Shown piece by piece: positions 26,141 through 36,171 of a stretch of 64,000 nt of DNA. The DNA is taken from contig NZ_FMZB01000001.1 of NCBI RefSeq assembly GCF_900101385.1, positions 558,001 to 622,000 on the forward strand. Reading direction: 5' to 3'. Under the pieces are notes generated by a model. The model ran no database searches. It was not told the DNA's origin and was given only the letters and a program-made list of their open reading frames with translations. This DNA comes from Terribacillus halophilus (GTDB lineage Bacteria > Bacillota > Bacilli > Bacillales > Amphibacillaceae). The translations under genes and the position numbers were made by a program. Numbering within the stretch: the first letter of the stretch is position 1; every line of letters begins with the position of its first letter.

Positions 26141-27166
26141 ATGCTTAAAAAATTGAAACCCTTAAGTCTTCTGTTGTTCCTTGCCCTGCCGCTAATGCTC
26201 GCCGGCTGTTCTACACCGGAAGTGCTCGATCCGAAAGGACCAGTGGCAAGTCAGCAAAGTGACCTTATTATTCTATCGATCATCTTCATGCTTACAATCG
26301 TTGCGGTTGTATTCGTACTGTTGACAATCATCCTTGTCAAGTACAGAGAAAGAAAGGATCACGATAAGTACAGCCCTGAATTACATGGCAGCATGCTGCT
26401 TGAGACGATCTGGACGATCATCCCGATCATCATCGTCGTTATCTTGGCTGTTCCAACTGTAAGAACCATTTATTCACTAGAGAAAGCGCCGGAGCCGAAA
26501 TCGGCTGAAGCTGCGAGTGAAGATCCGCTAGTGATCCATGCAACATCCATCAACTGGAAGTGGGTATTCACCTATCCGGATGAAGATATTGAAACAGTGA
26601 ACTATCTGCACATCCCGATTCACCGTCCGGTGGAATTCAAACTGACATCTGCCGATTCCATGGCTGCTCTATGGATTCCAAGCCTTGGTGGTCAGAAATA
26701 CAACATGGCAGGCATGCAGACAACGCTTTATCTGCAAGCTGATGAAGCTGGCGTCTACGATGGCCGAAATGCAAACTTCACAGGTGAAGGCTTCAATGAA
26801 CAGCGCTTCAAAGTCTACGCTGAGGAAGAAGCGGATTACCAACAGTGGGTGGAAGAGGTACAGAACTCCGCTCCAGAACTGACACAATACGAGTATGACA
26901 ACCTTCTGATTCCTGGTGTTTATGACGACGGAACAGCTGAATTCAATGGTACGCACTTGCAATGGATCGACCATTCTAAAAATGCGGAATACACATTGGA
27001 AGCATGGGATCGATTAGGCTATGAGCCGAAGAATCCGCATGCGAAAGACAAATCCCAAAATATCTTGCCGGAAGACGAGATTCCATACTATCAGCAAGAC
27101 AATACTGTAGACTACTCGGATGAAGACATGGACAATAATGAACATGCGCATGCGAGTCACGAGTAA
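26141..27166 (+). CDS. qoxA: Cytochrome aa3 quinol oxidase subunit II
   Basis: 341 residues from the ATG at 26141 (GGAAGGGAAG upstream). Lipoprotein signal with Cys23 in LMLAGC, two membrane helices (about 45-70 and 90-112), then the extracytoplasmic cupredoxin domain. The CuA-binding cysteines of cytochrome c oxidases are absent, which marks a quinol oxidase. It accepts electrons from menaquinol and passes them to subunit I. First gene of qoxABCD. Confidence 0.93.
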   Translation: MLKKLKPLSLLLFLALPLMLAGCSTPEVLDPKGPVASQQSDLIILSIIFMLTIVAVVFVLLTIILVKYRERKDHDKYSPELHGSMLLETIWTIIPIIIVVILAVPTVRTIYSLEKAPEPKSAEAASEDPLVIHATSINWKWVFTYPDEDIETVNYLHIPIHRPVEFKLTSADSMAALWIPSLGGQKYNMAGMQTTLYLQADEAGVYDGRNANFTGEGFNEQRFKVYAEEEADYQQWVEEVQNSAPELTQYEYDNLLIPGVYDDGTAEFNGTHLQWIDHSKNAEYTLEAWDRLGYEPKNPHAKDKSQNILPEDEIPYYQQDNTVDYSDEDMDNNEHAHASHE

Positions 27167-27186
27167 CAGAGAGAGGGGGAAGAATT

Positions 27187-29136
27187 TTGGACTTAAAATG
27201 GAATGAGTTTATCATCACTGGCGATCCGTTGATCCTGGGTGCACAAATAAGTATTTTGCTTGGATCGATCGCTGCAGTTGCTGCCCTTACTTATTTTAAA
27301 AAGTGGACGTGGCTATGGAAAGAATGGCTGACTTCTGTCGACCATAAAAAATTGGGTATTATGTACATCCTTAGTGCCCTCTTGATGCTATTCCGCGGTG
27401 GGGTCGACGGTTTGATGATGCGTACACAGCTTGCAACACCAAACATGGAGTTCCTTGATCCGCAGCATTATAACGAAGTATTCTCGACACACGGTGTCAT
27501 CATGATCATCTTCATGGCGATGCCATTCCTGATCGGTTTGATCAACTACATCGTACCGTTGCAAATCGGTGCGCGTGACGTTGCCTTCCCGTTCTTGAAT
27601 AACTTGAGCTTCTGGACATTCTTTGTCGGTATGGCTCTATTCAATATTTCCTTCATCATCGGTGGTTCACCGGATGCCGGATGGACAGGATATACGCCGC
27701 TTGCGACGAATGATTTCAGTCCCGGCCCTGGTCAGAACTACTACTTGCTAGGTATCCAGATTGCTGGTATCGGTACATTGATGACAGGTATCAACTTCTT
27801 CGTAACCATCTTGAAGATGCGTACGAAAGGTATGACATTGATGAAAATGTCCATGTTCACATGGACAACGCTGATCACAATGCTGATCATCATCTTTGCA
27901 TTCCCAGTACTTACAGTAGCCTTGGCAATGCAGACTTTCGACCGTCTATTCGGTTCCGTACTCTTCACCTTGCATGGTGATGGTAACCCGATGCTTTGGG
28001 TCAACTTGTTCTGGGTATGGGGTCACCCTGAAGTATATATCGTTATACTTCCTGCGTTCGGGATCTTCTCGGAGATCATCTCGACATTTGCCAGAAAACA
28101 GCTATTCGCCTACAAAGCGATGGTTGTATCCATCGTGACGATTTCTGTGTTGAGCTTCCTAGTATGGGTTCACCACTTCTTCACAATGGGTAATAGTGCA
28201 GAAGCGAACAGTTTCTTCTCTATTACAACAATGGCAATTTCAATCCCTACCGGGGTTAAGATATTCAACTGGCTATTTACGATGTATCGAGGGCGTATCA
28301 CCTTTACGACGCCGATGCTTTGGTCCCTTGCCTTCATCCCGAACTTCGTTATCGGTGGGGTGACAGGGGTTATGCTTGCGATGGCAGCAGCTGACTATCA
28401 GTATCACAATACGTACTTCCTAGTATCTCACTTCCACTATGTGTTGATCTCTGGTACTGTATTTGCTTGTTTCGCAGGTTTGATTTATTGGTACCCGAAA
28501 ATGTTCGGACATAAAATGAACGAAAAAATCGGTAAATGGGTATTCTGGATTTTCATCATTGGCTTCAACGTATGTTTCTTCCCGCAGTACTTCCTAGGGT
28601 TGGACGGTATGCCAAGACGTATTTCCACTTATTTACCGGAAGATGGCTGGACTGGTTTGAACTTCATTTCCACAGTCGGTGCCTTCCTGATGGGTCTTGC
28701 ATTCATCATCTTCGTGTATAACATCTACTACAGCTGGAGATATGCACCAAGAGAAAAAACCGGCGATGCATGGGGTCTTGGACGTAACCTGGAATGGGCA
28801 ACAAGCTCTTCTATCCCGCCGCATTACAACTTTGCAGTTCTTCCGGAAGTGACAGGTCTTGATCCTTATTGGGATATGAAAGAAAAAGGCCTTGATCAGC
28901 AGAAGAATGTTGATTACAAACCGATTCACATGCCAAGCAACTCCGCTGTACCGGCAATCATGTCCGTCTTGATGGGCTTTGCAGGATTCGGCCTTGTGTT
29001 CCACTGGTATTGGATGGGTATCGTAGGTGCAATCGGTATCTTCATCACAATGATCGTTCGTTCATTCGATTACAATGACGGCTATTACATCAGTGTGGAA
29101 GAAATAAAAGAAACAGAAGCGAAAGCGAATAAATAA
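27187..29136 (+). CDS. qoxB: Cytochrome aa3 quinol oxidase subunit I
   Basis: 649 residues, haem-copper oxidase subunit I with about 15 helices. The binuclear-centre segment [20 protein letters not shown] carries the CuB histidine and cross-linked tyrosine; WVHHFFTMG holds two more CuB histidines, and [12 protein letters not shown] the haem ligands. It reduces oxygen to water and pumps protons. TTG start with GAGAGGGGGAAG upstream; 20 bases after qoxA. Confidence 0.96.
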   Translation: MDLKWNEFIITGDPLILGAQISILLGSIAAVAALTYFKKWTWLWKEWLTSVDHKKLGIMYILSALLMLFRGGVDGLMMRTQLATPNMEFLDPQHYNEVFSTHGVIMIIFMAMPFLIGLINYIVPLQIGARDVAFPFLNNLSFWTFFVGMALFNISFIIGGSPDAGWTGYTPLATNDFSPGPGQNYYLLGIQIAGIGTLMTGINFFVTILKMRTKGMTLMKMSMFTWTTLITMLIIIFAFPVLTVALAMQTFDRLFGSVLFTLHGDGNPMLWVNLFWVWGHPEVYIVILPAFGIFSEIISTFARKQLFAYKAMVVSIVTISVLSFLVWVHHFFTMGNSAEANSFFSITTMAISIPTGVKIFNWLFTMYRGRITFTTPMLWSLAFIPNFVIGGVTGVMLAMAAADYQYHNTYFLVSHFHYVLISGTVFACFAGLIYWYPKMFGHKMNEKIGKWVFWIFIIGFNVCFFPQYFLGLDGMPRRISTYLPEDGWTGLNFISTVGAFLMGLAFIIFVYNIYYSWRYAPREKTGDAWGLGRNLEWATSSSIPPHYNFAVLPEVTGLDPYWDMKEKGLDQQKNVDYKPIHMPSNSAVPAIMSVLMGFAGFGLVFHWYWMGIVGAIGIFITMIVRSFDYNDGYYISVEEIKETEAKANK

Positions 29137-29151
29137 GGAGGTTGTGAAGAT

Positions 29152-29763
29152 ATGGCACATGATCACAATGTGAACCCCAACGCTCCATTGGAATATCAAT
29201 CAGAAGTCGGTCGATTGAACATCACCGGTTTCTGGACCTTCCTTGGTGCAGAGATCGCTTTATTCTCGACATTATTCGCATCCTATTTCGCGTTGCAGTC
29301 ACGTGTAGGTGACGGCCCGACCTCAACTGAAATGTTCGAAGCTGGTCTTGTCATGATTATGACAATGCTGCTTTTGACAAGTAGTTTCACTTGCGGTATC
29401 GCTATTCACGAAATGCGTGCGAACAATGTAAAAGGCGTTATTATCTGGATGATCATCACACTCATCCTTGGTGCAGGATTCATCGGTTATGAGCTGTATG
29501 AATTCGTACATTACGTACACGAAGGTGTTACACTGAGCACAAGTGCTCATTGGTCCATCTTCTTCATCTTGCTTGGTACACACGGTCTGCACGTTTCGAT
29601 CGGTATCGGCTGGATCATTCTTCTATTGATTCAACTTGCAAGAAGAGGACTTACGCCAAAAACAGCATCTAAAGTATTTATCTCAAGTCTTTATTGGCAC
29701 TTCCTAGACGTTGTTTGGATCTTTATCTTCACATGCGTCTACTTGATGGGGATGGTGAGTTAA
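29152..29763 (+). CDS. qoxC: Cytochrome aa3 quinol oxidase subunit III
   Basis: 203 residues, five membrane helices, subunit III family (LNITGFWTFLGAEIALFSTL near the start, GTHGLHVSIGIGWI and HFLDVVWIFIFTCVYL near the end). It stabilises subunit I. AAGGAGG precedes the ATG, 15 bases after qoxB. Confidence 0.94.
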   Translation: MAHDHNVNPNAPLEYQSEVGRLNITGFWTFLGAEIALFSTLFASYFALQSRVGDGPTSTEMFEAGLVMIMTMLLLTSSFTCGIAIHEMRANNVKGVIIWMIITLILGAGFIGYELYEFVHYVHEGVTLSTSAHWSIFFILLGTHGLHVSIGIGWIILLLIQLARRGLTPKTASKVFISSLYWHFLDVVWIFIFTCVYLMGMVS

Positions 29764-29764
29764 T

Positions 29765-30085
29765 ATGAGTCAACAAACGAAAAAAGGACATTTCCCTTGG
29801 AAGCATATCATCGGCTTTTTGATTTCGATCGCGTTGACACTCGTCGCCTTCGCAACAGCGCTATGGACTGACTGGTCATCATCAACGATATTCATCATCA
29901 TCTTGATTTTTGCCGTCATCCAAGCAGCATTGCAGCTTGTTATGTTCATGCACATGACAGAAGGAGAAGACGGTGGATTGATTTCCGGGAATACACTTTT
30001 CGGTTTCTTCATCGCTATCGTCATCATTGTCGGTACTTACTGGCTGATGACTTCCGGTCACATGCATATGGGTATGAGTATGTAA
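29765..30085 (+). CDS. qoxD: Cytochrome aa3 quinol oxidase subunit IV
   Basis: 106 residues and three membrane helices with the family segment QAALQLVMFMHMTEGEDG. Small assembly or stability subunit of the oxidase. It starts one base after the qoxC stop, and the ribosome binding site is inside qoxC. Last gene of the operon. Confidence 0.93.
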   Translation: MSQQTKKGHFPWKHIIGFLISIALTLVAFATALWTDWSSSTIFIIILIFAVIQAALQLVMFMHMTEGEDGGLISGNTLFGFFIAIVIIVGTYWLMTSGHMHMGMSM

Positions 30086-30088
30086 GAT

Positions 30089-30116
30089 AAAACCCGCTCC
30101 TTGAGCGGGTTTTTTT
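30089..30116 (+). terminator. qox operon terminator
   Basis: Perfect stem AAACCCGCTC / GAGCGGGTTT with a CTTG loop and a T run. Confidence 0.9.
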
Positions 30117-30171
30117 GTATTCCTTTCTGATTTTCTCTAGAATAGAGATGGAAAATGAGGAGGTACGGTAC

Positions 30172-31311
30172 ATGATAATGGCACATGATGAACATATACT
30201 TAAAAAGGCCAATCAAGTGGCAGAAGTGGCAAGAAAATATAAACGGATTGGGGATGAGCAGGCACAGCTTGCTCCGCAAGTGGTGGATGCATTCCGCACG
30301 ACAGCTTATACATTGCTGACCGTTCCAAAGGCGCTTGGTGGAGATGGAGCTAATCTTCATGATTTCCTTTTGGCACAGGAAACGGTCGCAGCCGGAGATG
30401 GGGCTGCTGCCTTATCGATAGGCTGGCATCTTAGCACAATGCAGGATTTAAGCGAAAACGCCGATTGGCCAGATGGGGTGTTCGAGGGATTCTTGAAGGA
30501 AGTCGTCCAGGAGCGTAAGATAGTCAATCGTGCAGCCTCAGAACCGAAAACAGGCAGCCCAACCCGCGGAGGTATTCCCGACACTCGCGCTGAGCGGAAG
30601 GGTGATCATTATATAATCACTGGTCGTAAGACGTTCACTTCGATGGCTGCTGACTTGGATTATTTTCTTATCACGGCTTTTGTAGAAGAGGAAGATGCTG
30701 TCGGAAGCTTTTTGATTTCCAGGGAAATAAATGGCGTCCGTGTCGAAAAAACATGGAATCCAATGGGAATGCGTGCAACCGGAAGCGATGATTTGATTTT
30801 GGAACAGGTTAAGGTACCGTTACATCATTATGTGGAAAGAACTAAGAAGAAGTCCGGACCAAAAGGATCTTTACTGCATATTCCTGCCTGTTATTTGGGC
30901 ATCGCCAAAAGCGCACGGGATGAAGCTGTCAAGTTTGCGAAAACCTTTCAGCCGAATACATTGGATAAACCAATTATCAGTGTGCCGCATATCCGGGAGA
31001 AAATAGGTGAAATGGATTTGGAATTAATGCAGGCCAGACATTTCATGTATCATGTTGCCAGCTTGTGGGATAGCTATCCTGAGAAGCAACCATACATGGG
31101 GCCAGAGCTGGCAGCGGTGAAAGTGAATGCAACGAAAGCTGCAGCCAAGGTAGTGGACCTGGCGATGCGGATTGCCGGCGGCAGAGGACTTGCCAAGTCC
31201 CAAGACTTTGAGCAGCATTATCGGGATGTACGTGCTGGATTGCACAACCCGCCGATGGATGATGCCGTTTTAGAGCTCCTGGCTTCCGATGCAGAGAAAA
31301 AGGAAAAATAA
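30172..31311 (+). CDS. Acyl-CoA dehydrogenase family protein
   Basis: 379 residues with the three-part acyl-CoA dehydrogenase fold: an N-terminal helical domain, a middle beta domain (ITGRKTFTSMAADLDYFLIT, where the flavin contacts lie), and a C-terminal helical domain (IAGGRGLAKSQDFEQHYRDV). Uses FAD to oxidise acyl-CoA or act on a related substrate; I could not identify the catalytic base or the substrate. GAGGAGG sits eight bases before the ATG at 30172 (MIMAHDEH); ATG at 30178 is an alternative. Confidence 0.85.
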   Translation: MIMAHDEHILKKANQVAEVARKYKRIGDEQAQLAPQVVDAFRTTAYTLLTVPKALGGDGANLHDFLLAQETVAAGDGAAALSIGWHLSTMQDLSENADWPDGVFEGFLKEVVQERKIVNRAASEPKTGSPTRGGIPDTRAERKGDHYIITGRKTFTSMAADLDYFLITAFVEEEDAVGSFLISREINGVRVEKTWNPMGMRATGSDDLILEQVKVPLHHYVERTKKKSGPKGSLLHIPACYLGIAKSARDEAVKFAKTFQPNTLDKPIISVPHIREKIGEMDLELMQARHFMYHVASLWDSYPEKQPYMGPELAAVKVNATKAAAKVVDLAMRIAGGRGLAKSQDFEQHYRDVRAGLHNPPMDDAVLELLASDAEKKEK

Positions 31312-31321
31312 TTTACTCTTT

Positions 31322-31354
31322 TTAGTACCAGGTATTAAAACTAGATGGTATAAT
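31322..31354 (+). promoter_or_regulatory. fabH promoter with FapR operator
   Basis: TTAGTACCAGGTATTAA (31322-31338) matches the FapR operator TTAGTACCTRGTACTAA at 15 of 17 positions. It lies directly before the -10 TATAAT (31349-31354) and covers the -35 position. FapR represses fatty acid genes until malonyl-CoA binds it. Confidence 0.8.
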
Positions 31355-31382
31355 GGAAGCAGATGTGAAGGAGGCAGATAAT

Positions 31383-32369
31383 ATGGAATCCAAAGCACGC
31401 ATAACAGCAATTGGAACATATATCCCAGAAAAGGTACTGACCAATGCAGATTTTGAAAAAATGGTCGATACTTCTGATGAATGGATTGTCCAGCGAACTG
31501 GTATCAAAGAGAGAAGAATCGCTGCAGATGATGAGTATGTAACAGATCTATGTGAAAATGCTGCAAGAAACCTTGCGAAGAATTTCAACAAATCACTAGA
31601 TGATGTGGATTTGATTCTTGTAGCTACAGTGACAGGTGAGTATAAATTCCCTAGTGTATCCAGTCAGCTGCAAGCAAGACTTGGATTGAAAAACACAGGC
31701 GCGATTGATCTTGGTGGTGCATGTGCAGGCTTTGTTTACGGGCTGCATATGGCCAACGGATTGGTCACTTCCGGTTTGCATAAAAAAGTGCTCGTTTTGG
31801 GCGGCGAGACATTGTCCAAAATCACTGATTATACCGATCGTACTAGCTGTATCCTATTCGGTGACGGTGCTGGTGCCGCATTGATAGAGTACGACGCTGA
31901 AAATCCTGGTTTCTTCGGCTTCCATATGGGAACAAAAGGAGAAGGCGGCCGCCATCTTTACCAAACTGGCTTGTCCACGAAAATGGGCGGTGAAGAGCTC
32001 ACGAACCCTGGTAAATTGGTTCAGAACGGACGTGAAGTATATAAATGGGCCGTTTCTGGTGTACCAAAAGGTGTCAAGAAACTAGTGGAAGAAGCTAATA
32101 TGACTATGGATGATATCGATTGGTTCATCCCGCATAGTGCCAATATGCGGATGATCGAGTCTATCTGTGATCGTCTGGATTATCCAGTGGAAAAGACACT
32201 TACCAGTATGGCTACAGCTGGTAATACATCTTCCGCTACCATACCTTTGGCTTTTGATTTCGGATTACAAGAAAACAAGGTCAAAGATGGCGATACCATG
32301 CTATTATACGGATTCGGCGGCGGTTTGACCGAATGCGGAATCATCATCAAATGGGATCCAAAAGCATAA
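31383..32369 (+). CDS. fabH: 3-oxoacyl-ACP synthase III (FabHB-like)
   Basis: 328 residues. Condenses an acyl-CoA primer with malonyl-ACP, the first step of fatty acid chain growth. Catalytic triad visible: Cys114 in GGACAGFVYG, His251 in FIPHSANMRM, Asn281 in TAGNTSSATIP. The ending YGFGGGLTECGIIIKW resembles B. subtilis FabHB (YhfB) more than FabHA. GAAGGAGG precedes the ATG. The FapR operator upstream agrees with the role. Confidence 0.92.
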   Translation: MESKARITAIGTYIPEKVLTNADFEKMVDTSDEWIVQRTGIKERRIAADDEYVTDLCENAARNLAKNFNKSLDDVDLILVATVTGEYKFPSVSSQLQARLGLKNTGAIDLGGACAGFVYGLHMANGLVTSGLHKKVLVLGGETLSKITDYTDRTSCILFGDGAGAALIEYDAENPGFFGFHMGTKGEGGRHLYQTGLSTKMGGEELTNPGKLVQNGREVYKWAVSGVPKGVKKLVEEANMTMDDIDWFIPHSANMRMIESICDRLDYPVEKTLTSMATAGNTSSATIPLAFDFGLQENKVKDGDTMLLYGFGGGLTECGIIIKWDPKA

Positions 32370-32373
32370 AAAA

Positions 32374-32406
32374 GAGCCCGTGGAATTCACTCCACGGGTT
32401 TTCTTC
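32374..32406. terminator. Bidirectional terminator, fabH / DUF2512 gene
   Basis: Stem around CCCGTGGA / TCCACGGG with an ATTCAC loop; T-rich on both strands. Confidence 0.85.
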
Positions 32407-32417
32407 TGTTCATTGCT

Positions 32418-32864
32418 TCAAGAATCCTTATGCGGTCCGCGAACTGGCAGATTGCCAGCAATTTTCGCACGAAACTGATCCAGGAAGATGACATTATAAT
32501 ACTGGTCTTTCCCATTCCTTATCACGTATTTCCGCACGTAAGCATGGAAGAATGTCCCGTCCAGCCAAGCTAGGGTCAGGCTTGCAGGAATTGCCCCTAT
32601 CAATGGATGTAGACCCTCATCTGCCGCTAAGAATATGAGCATCCAGCTGACAATGGTGAAGAATATACAATCAAGCCATCCTGTTTTTTTATTTGTTTTA
32701 CCTGGCAGCATTGCCATGTCGATCAAGTAGCCGATGACAGTTAGGACAACTGTCAGCTGCACAACTTTGGTAAAGGATAATTGATAGATTAAACCTGCGA
32801 AGAGATAAAGGATGGCAAAGGCAAAGATGCCTTTTAGAACTAAGGCTTTGACATGTTTCATCAT
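32418..32864 (-). CDS. DUF2512 membrane protein (YndM family)
   Basis: 148 residues with four membrane helices (about 10-28, 33-50, 66-82, 88-104) and a hydrophilic C-terminal tail. It matches the YndM/DUF2512 family of Bacillaceae by its opening KHVKALVLKGIFAFAILYLF and IGYLIDMAMLPGKTNK. Role unknown. Convergent with fabH, divergent from the SulP transporter. Confidence 0.8.
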   Translation of the reverse strand: MMKHVKALVLKGIFAFAILYLFAGLIYQLSFTKVVQLTVVLTVIGYLIDMAMLPGKTNKKTGWLDCIFFTIVSWMLIFLAADEGLHPLIGAIPASLTLAWLDGTFFHAYVRKYVIRNGKDQYYNVIFLDQFRAKIAGNLPVRGPHKDS

Positions 32865-32991
32865 TGTTCACCTGCTGCTTTTTTTATACAATATGTCCAG
32901 TTTTCGCTGCTTGTATACGCAGCTGCATCAAGTCTAAAAAATATGGTATAATAACCTGCTGTAAGTTAAGAGATAGGAGTTTATGCCGTAA

Positions 32992-34437
32992 ATGATTACA
33001 AATATAAAAGACGCATGGTTCTCCAATGTACCGAAAGATGTTTTATCAGGTATTTTAGTCGCACTGGCACTCATTCCAGAAGCGATAGCATTTTCGATCA
33101 TTGCCGGTGTCGATCCGATGGTCGGATTGTATGCATCCTTCTGTATTGCCGTCGTCATTTCATTTGCAGGCGGAAGACCTGCGATGATATCTGCAGCCAC
33201 TGGTGCGATGGCACTTGTGATGGGAAGTCTTGTGGCTGATCATGGACTGCAGTATCTTTTTGCTACGACCATTTTGACAGGTATCATTCAAATTATATTC
33301 GGCGTTTTCAAAGTGGCTAGACTGATGATTTTCATTCCGCGGCCGGTTATGACTGGATTCGTTAACAGCTTGGCAATTTTGATCTTTATAGCTCAGCTTG
33401 TGCATTTCAAAGGTGAATCCTGGCAAATTTATGCTTTTGCAGCAGGTGCCCTTCTGATTATCTATATACTGCCGAGATTTGTGAAGGCTATTCCGTCACC
33501 GCTTGTAGCCATTGTTGTCATGACTATCATCGCTATTGTTACCCATAGTTCGACAAAAACAGTCGGTGATATGGGAGAACTGAAACAAGCTTTGCCTTCC
33601 TTTTTTATCCCGGATGTCCCATTCAATTTGGAAACATTACAGATCATCTTTCCCTATGCGATCGGTCTGGCGATCGTTGGTTTGATGGAGACATTCCTGA
33701 CAGCGCAGCTGCTGGATGAATATACGGATACAAGCAGCAATAAAAACCGAGAAGCACGAGGTCAGGGAATTGCCAATATTACTGCTGGATTCTTCGGCGG
33801 AATGGCCGGCTGTGCCATGATCGGACAATCCGTCATCAATGTAAAAGCAGGAGGGCGTACCCGCTTATCGACCTTTATTGCAGGTGCTTTTCTCATGCTG
33901 CTGATTCTCGTATTCCAGGATGTTTTGGTGCAGATCCCGATGGGGGCACTCGTTGCAGTCATGTTCATGGTCAGCATCGGGACATTTGACTGGTCATCGG
34001 TACGGAACCTGCATCGGATGCCGCTGACGGATGCTGCGGTCATGATTGTGACAGTGATTGCAGTGGTGTGGACAGATAATCTGTCGATTGGCGTCATCAT
34101 CGGAGTGTTGATGAGTGCTGTATTCTTTGCTGCTAAAATCTCCAAGGTGGATGTCAAAGAGATAAAGCAGGGGGAGACAAAGATATATAAAATCAAAGGT
34201 CAATTGTTCTTTGTTTCCGTGACTGATTTTCTGGCAAGCTTCCATCCTAAACAAGAAACAACCAAGCAAATCGTCCTGGATTTTCAAGAAGCAAGGCTAT
34301 GGGATGATTCAGCTGTCGGGGCATTGGATAAACTTGTGCTGAAATATCGGGAATACGGCATCCAAGCCGATATTCAAAATTTGGATCATGCAAGCCAGGC
34401 ATTGGTCGATCGACGTGCTGCTTATACGCAAGCATAA
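32992..34437 (+). CDS. SulP-family anion transporter with STAS domain
   Basis: 481 residues. SulP signature near the N terminus ([20 protein letters not shown]), ten or more helices, then a C-terminal STAS domain (about 390-475, [20 protein letters not shown]). Imports an inorganic anion such as sulfate or bicarbonate; which one is not clear. No carbonic anhydrase gene is adjacent. It has a TATAAT element at 32947-32952. Confidence 0.88.
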   Translation: MITNIKDAWFSNVPKDVLSGILVALALIPEAIAFSIIAGVDPMVGLYASFCIAVVISFAGGRPAMISAATGAMALVMGSLVADHGLQYLFATTILTGIIQIIFGVFKVARLMIFIPRPVMTGFVNSLAILIFIAQLVHFKGESWQIYAFAAGALLIIYILPRFVKAIPSPLVAIVVMTIIAIVTHSSTKTVGDMGELKQALPSFFIPDVPFNLETLQIIFPYAIGLAIVGLMETFLTAQLLDEYTDTSSNKNREARGQGIANITAGFFGGMAGCAMIGQSVINVKAGGRTRLSTFIAGAFLMLLILVFQDVLVQIPMGALVAVMFMVSIGTFDWSSVRNLHRMPLTDAAVMIVTVIAVVWTDNLSIGVIIGVLMSAVFFAAKISKVDVKEIKQGETKIYKIKGQLFFVSVTDFLASFHPKQETTKQIVLDFQEARLWDDSAVGALDKLVLKYREYGIQADIQNLDHASQALVDRRAAYTQA

Positions 34438-34474
34438 AAAATAGCGTGTACCGAAGGGTATACGCTATTTTTTT
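34436..34474. terminator. Bidirectional terminator, SulP gene / GtrA gene
   Basis: Stem AAAAATAGCGT(G)TA / TA(T)ACGCTATTTTT around CCGAAGGG, with A and T runs on either side. It overlaps the GtrA stop codon. Confidence 0.82.
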
Positions 34475-34899
34475 CTTTTGAACACAATGTATTTCATGAA
34501 CAAGAAGCTGCTGGCGGAGGAAAGGAACATCGCAGCTCCTTTTGCTATATTGTTTTGTACATATAACGGCAATGAGATGAACGTCATCGCTTCAAGGGTC
34601 GCAACACCGGCAATGAATACGAGATTACTGATCACCAACGCAATCAATGCTTGGGCGAAGAATAAACCTTTTTCGGTTATATTTGATTTCTTTTGACTGC
34701 GGAAAGTATATCTTGTATTCCAATAATAACTGTTCCAGATACATAGCAAATAGCTGATTGTATTAAATAATAACAGCAAAAGATGATCTTTAGTCGGCCA
34801 GATGAGTAGTAATATATTCAGCACAGCCAAATCGACTGCTGCATTCAGTACACCAATTGAGGTGAATTGCAGGATTTGTGTCCTGGTTCGTTTTAACAT
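34465..34899 (-). CDS. GtrA-family membrane protein
   Basis: 144 residues and four membrane helices, with the GtrA pattern FTSIGVLNAAVDLAVLNILL, NTISYLLCIWNSYYWNTRYTF and a basic C-terminus. GtrA proteins are thought to help move lipid-linked sugars across the membrane for wall polymer decoration. No glycosyltransferase gene is nearby, so its partner is elsewhere. The ribosome binding site is weak. Confidence 0.82.
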   Translation of the reverse strand: MLKRTRTQILQFTSIGVLNAAVDLAVLNILLLIWPTKDHLLLLLFNTISYLLCIWNSYYWNTRYTFRSQKKSNITEKGLFFAQALIALVISNLVFIAGVATLEAMTFISLPLYVQNNIAKGAAMFLSSASSFLFMKYIVFKRKK

Positions 34900-35047
34900 G
34901 ATTTTTCACAGCCTTCGGGTGACGTGTCAGTATCTTAACATCATACCCTCCTTTACTTCTTTTTTAACGTTTCAAGTAGTTTGAATGTGGTATGTAGTGC
35001 TATATGCTAGTTTTATCAAGCAAATCTGGAAGAGGAGTGATTGCAGT

Positions 35048-35842
35048 TTGTGTTACGCAAAAGACATGGAGAAACTTGCACAAAAAGCCAAGCGCCATCC
35101 TCAGAAAGTACTTAGCATGTATGTGAACACCGACCCCGCCGATCGTGACCAGACGGGTGGGGAATGGAGGATTCACGTAAAAAATGGTTTGAAGAATTTC
35201 GAGACATATCTCAAAAATGATCCGGAAGAATTGGAGCAATTCTTGAAAGTGAAGGACAGGGTGAAAGCTTTTTTGGAGGATAACGGTCAAAGCATGAAAA
35301 AAAGCTGCGTCGTGTTTGCATCAGCAGCAGATATTTGGTTTGCCGAATGCCTGCAAATGCCCGTAACAACGGAATTTCACTGGGAGAATGAGCCGAAGCT
35401 CGAACAATTCCAGTTGCTGTACGAACGATTCCCGGAATCTGGGGTGATCCTGGTCCAGAAAAACCAAGTCAAAGTAATCGATGCCGTACTAGGTAAGATC
35501 AATGATACAAAACTATTTGAGATGGATTTGGATACAGAGAAATGGAAGGTACAGGCTAGTCCCCAGCGAGCCTTATCCATTAAAGGAAAAGGCGGAAAAG
35601 GGTCGAAAAAGGACACGATCGAGAACCGTCTGGAAGCCAATCAAAAACGCTGGTACAAGTCATTGGCACCCAATCTTGATAAACTCGCAAAGGATAAGGA
35701 ATGGAAAAGCATACACCTTGTAGGGAATAAAGAAGAAGCGAAATTGATTGAAAGCTATATGCAGAAGCAAGTCCAGCAAACCGATAGTAAAAACCTTTTC
35801 GATCAAGAGGAGAAAAAAGTGCTGGAGGAAGTGATTCTGTGA
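35048..35842 (+). CDS. eRF1-like (VLRF1/baeRF family) protein
   Basis: 264 residues from a TTG start (AGGAG ten bases upstream); a start at 34985 is possible but has no binding site. It resembles bacterial relatives of archaeal/eukaryotic release factor aRF1/eRF1. It opens HPQKVLSMYVNTDPADRDQ, has a middle domain with ILVQKNQVKVIDAVLGKIND and a helical C-terminal part. These proteins are proposed to act on ribosomes, perhaps in rescue or resistance; the role here is inferred. Lys-rich linker KGKGGKGSKK near residue 190. Confidence 0.65.
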   Translation: MCYAKDMEKLAQKAKRHPQKVLSMYVNTDPADRDQTGGEWRIHVKNGLKNFETYLKNDPEELEQFLKVKDRVKAFLEDNGQSMKKSCVVFASAADIWFAECLQMPVTTEFHWENEPKLEQFQLLYERFPESGVILVQKNQVKVIDAVLGKINDTKLFEMDLDTEKWKVQASPQRALSIKGKGGKGSKKDTIENRLEANQKRWYKSLAPNLDKLAKDKEWKSIHLVGNKEEAKLIESYMQKQVQQTDSKNLFDQEEKKVLEEVIL

Positions 35843-35940
35843 CAAAAACATGGGAAGGGGAAAGTTTAACGGCGGAGTTGAGACCTTGGAATCCAATCTA
35901 TCACTTCTGATAGATAAGCTCTACCAGCAATTAAAAGCAA

Positions 35941-35976
35941 AAAGCAGCATGCTCAGCCTGAGCATGCTGCTTTTAC
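35941..35976. terminator. Terminator before the tautomerase stop
   Basis: Perfect 16-bp stem AAAGCAGCATGCTCAG / CTGAGCATGCTGCTTT with a very small loop, usable from both strands (VLRF1 gene and the zinc operon). Confidence 0.85.
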
Positions 35977-35977
35977 A

Positions 35978-36157
35978 TTAGGATAGACGTTTCCCCGCCA
36001 CACCATAATTTGCTTTGTTCATTTCTTCGATAACGATGGAAACTGCTTCTGCGCGTGCACCTGTCGTCTCGACCATTACATCGGTCATTTTCTTGATCAT
36101 TTGTTCCTTTTGTTCATCCGTACGGCCTTCCAGCATTTTAACAGTGATGATTGGCAT
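35978..36157 (-). CDS. 4-oxalocrotonate tautomerase family protein
   Basis: 59 residues with the catalytic Pro directly after the start Met (MPIITVKMLEGRTDEQKEQM). Enzymes of this family interconvert enol and keto acids. The start at 36157 is required for the N-terminal proline. AAGGAG lies upstream within the end of zur, so it is translated as the fourth gene of the znuC-znuB-zur operon. Its true substrate is unknown. Confidence 0.88.
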   Translation of the reverse strand: MPIITVKMLEGRTDEQKEQMIKKMTDVMVETTGARAEAVSIVIEEMNKANYGVAGKRLS

Positions 36158-36171
36158 ATTACATCGACTCC

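Noticed and set aside
35867-35978. Short ORF reading through the terminator after the VLRF1 gene
   Set aside because: No binding site at its ATG, and its C-terminal half is just the translated hairpin.
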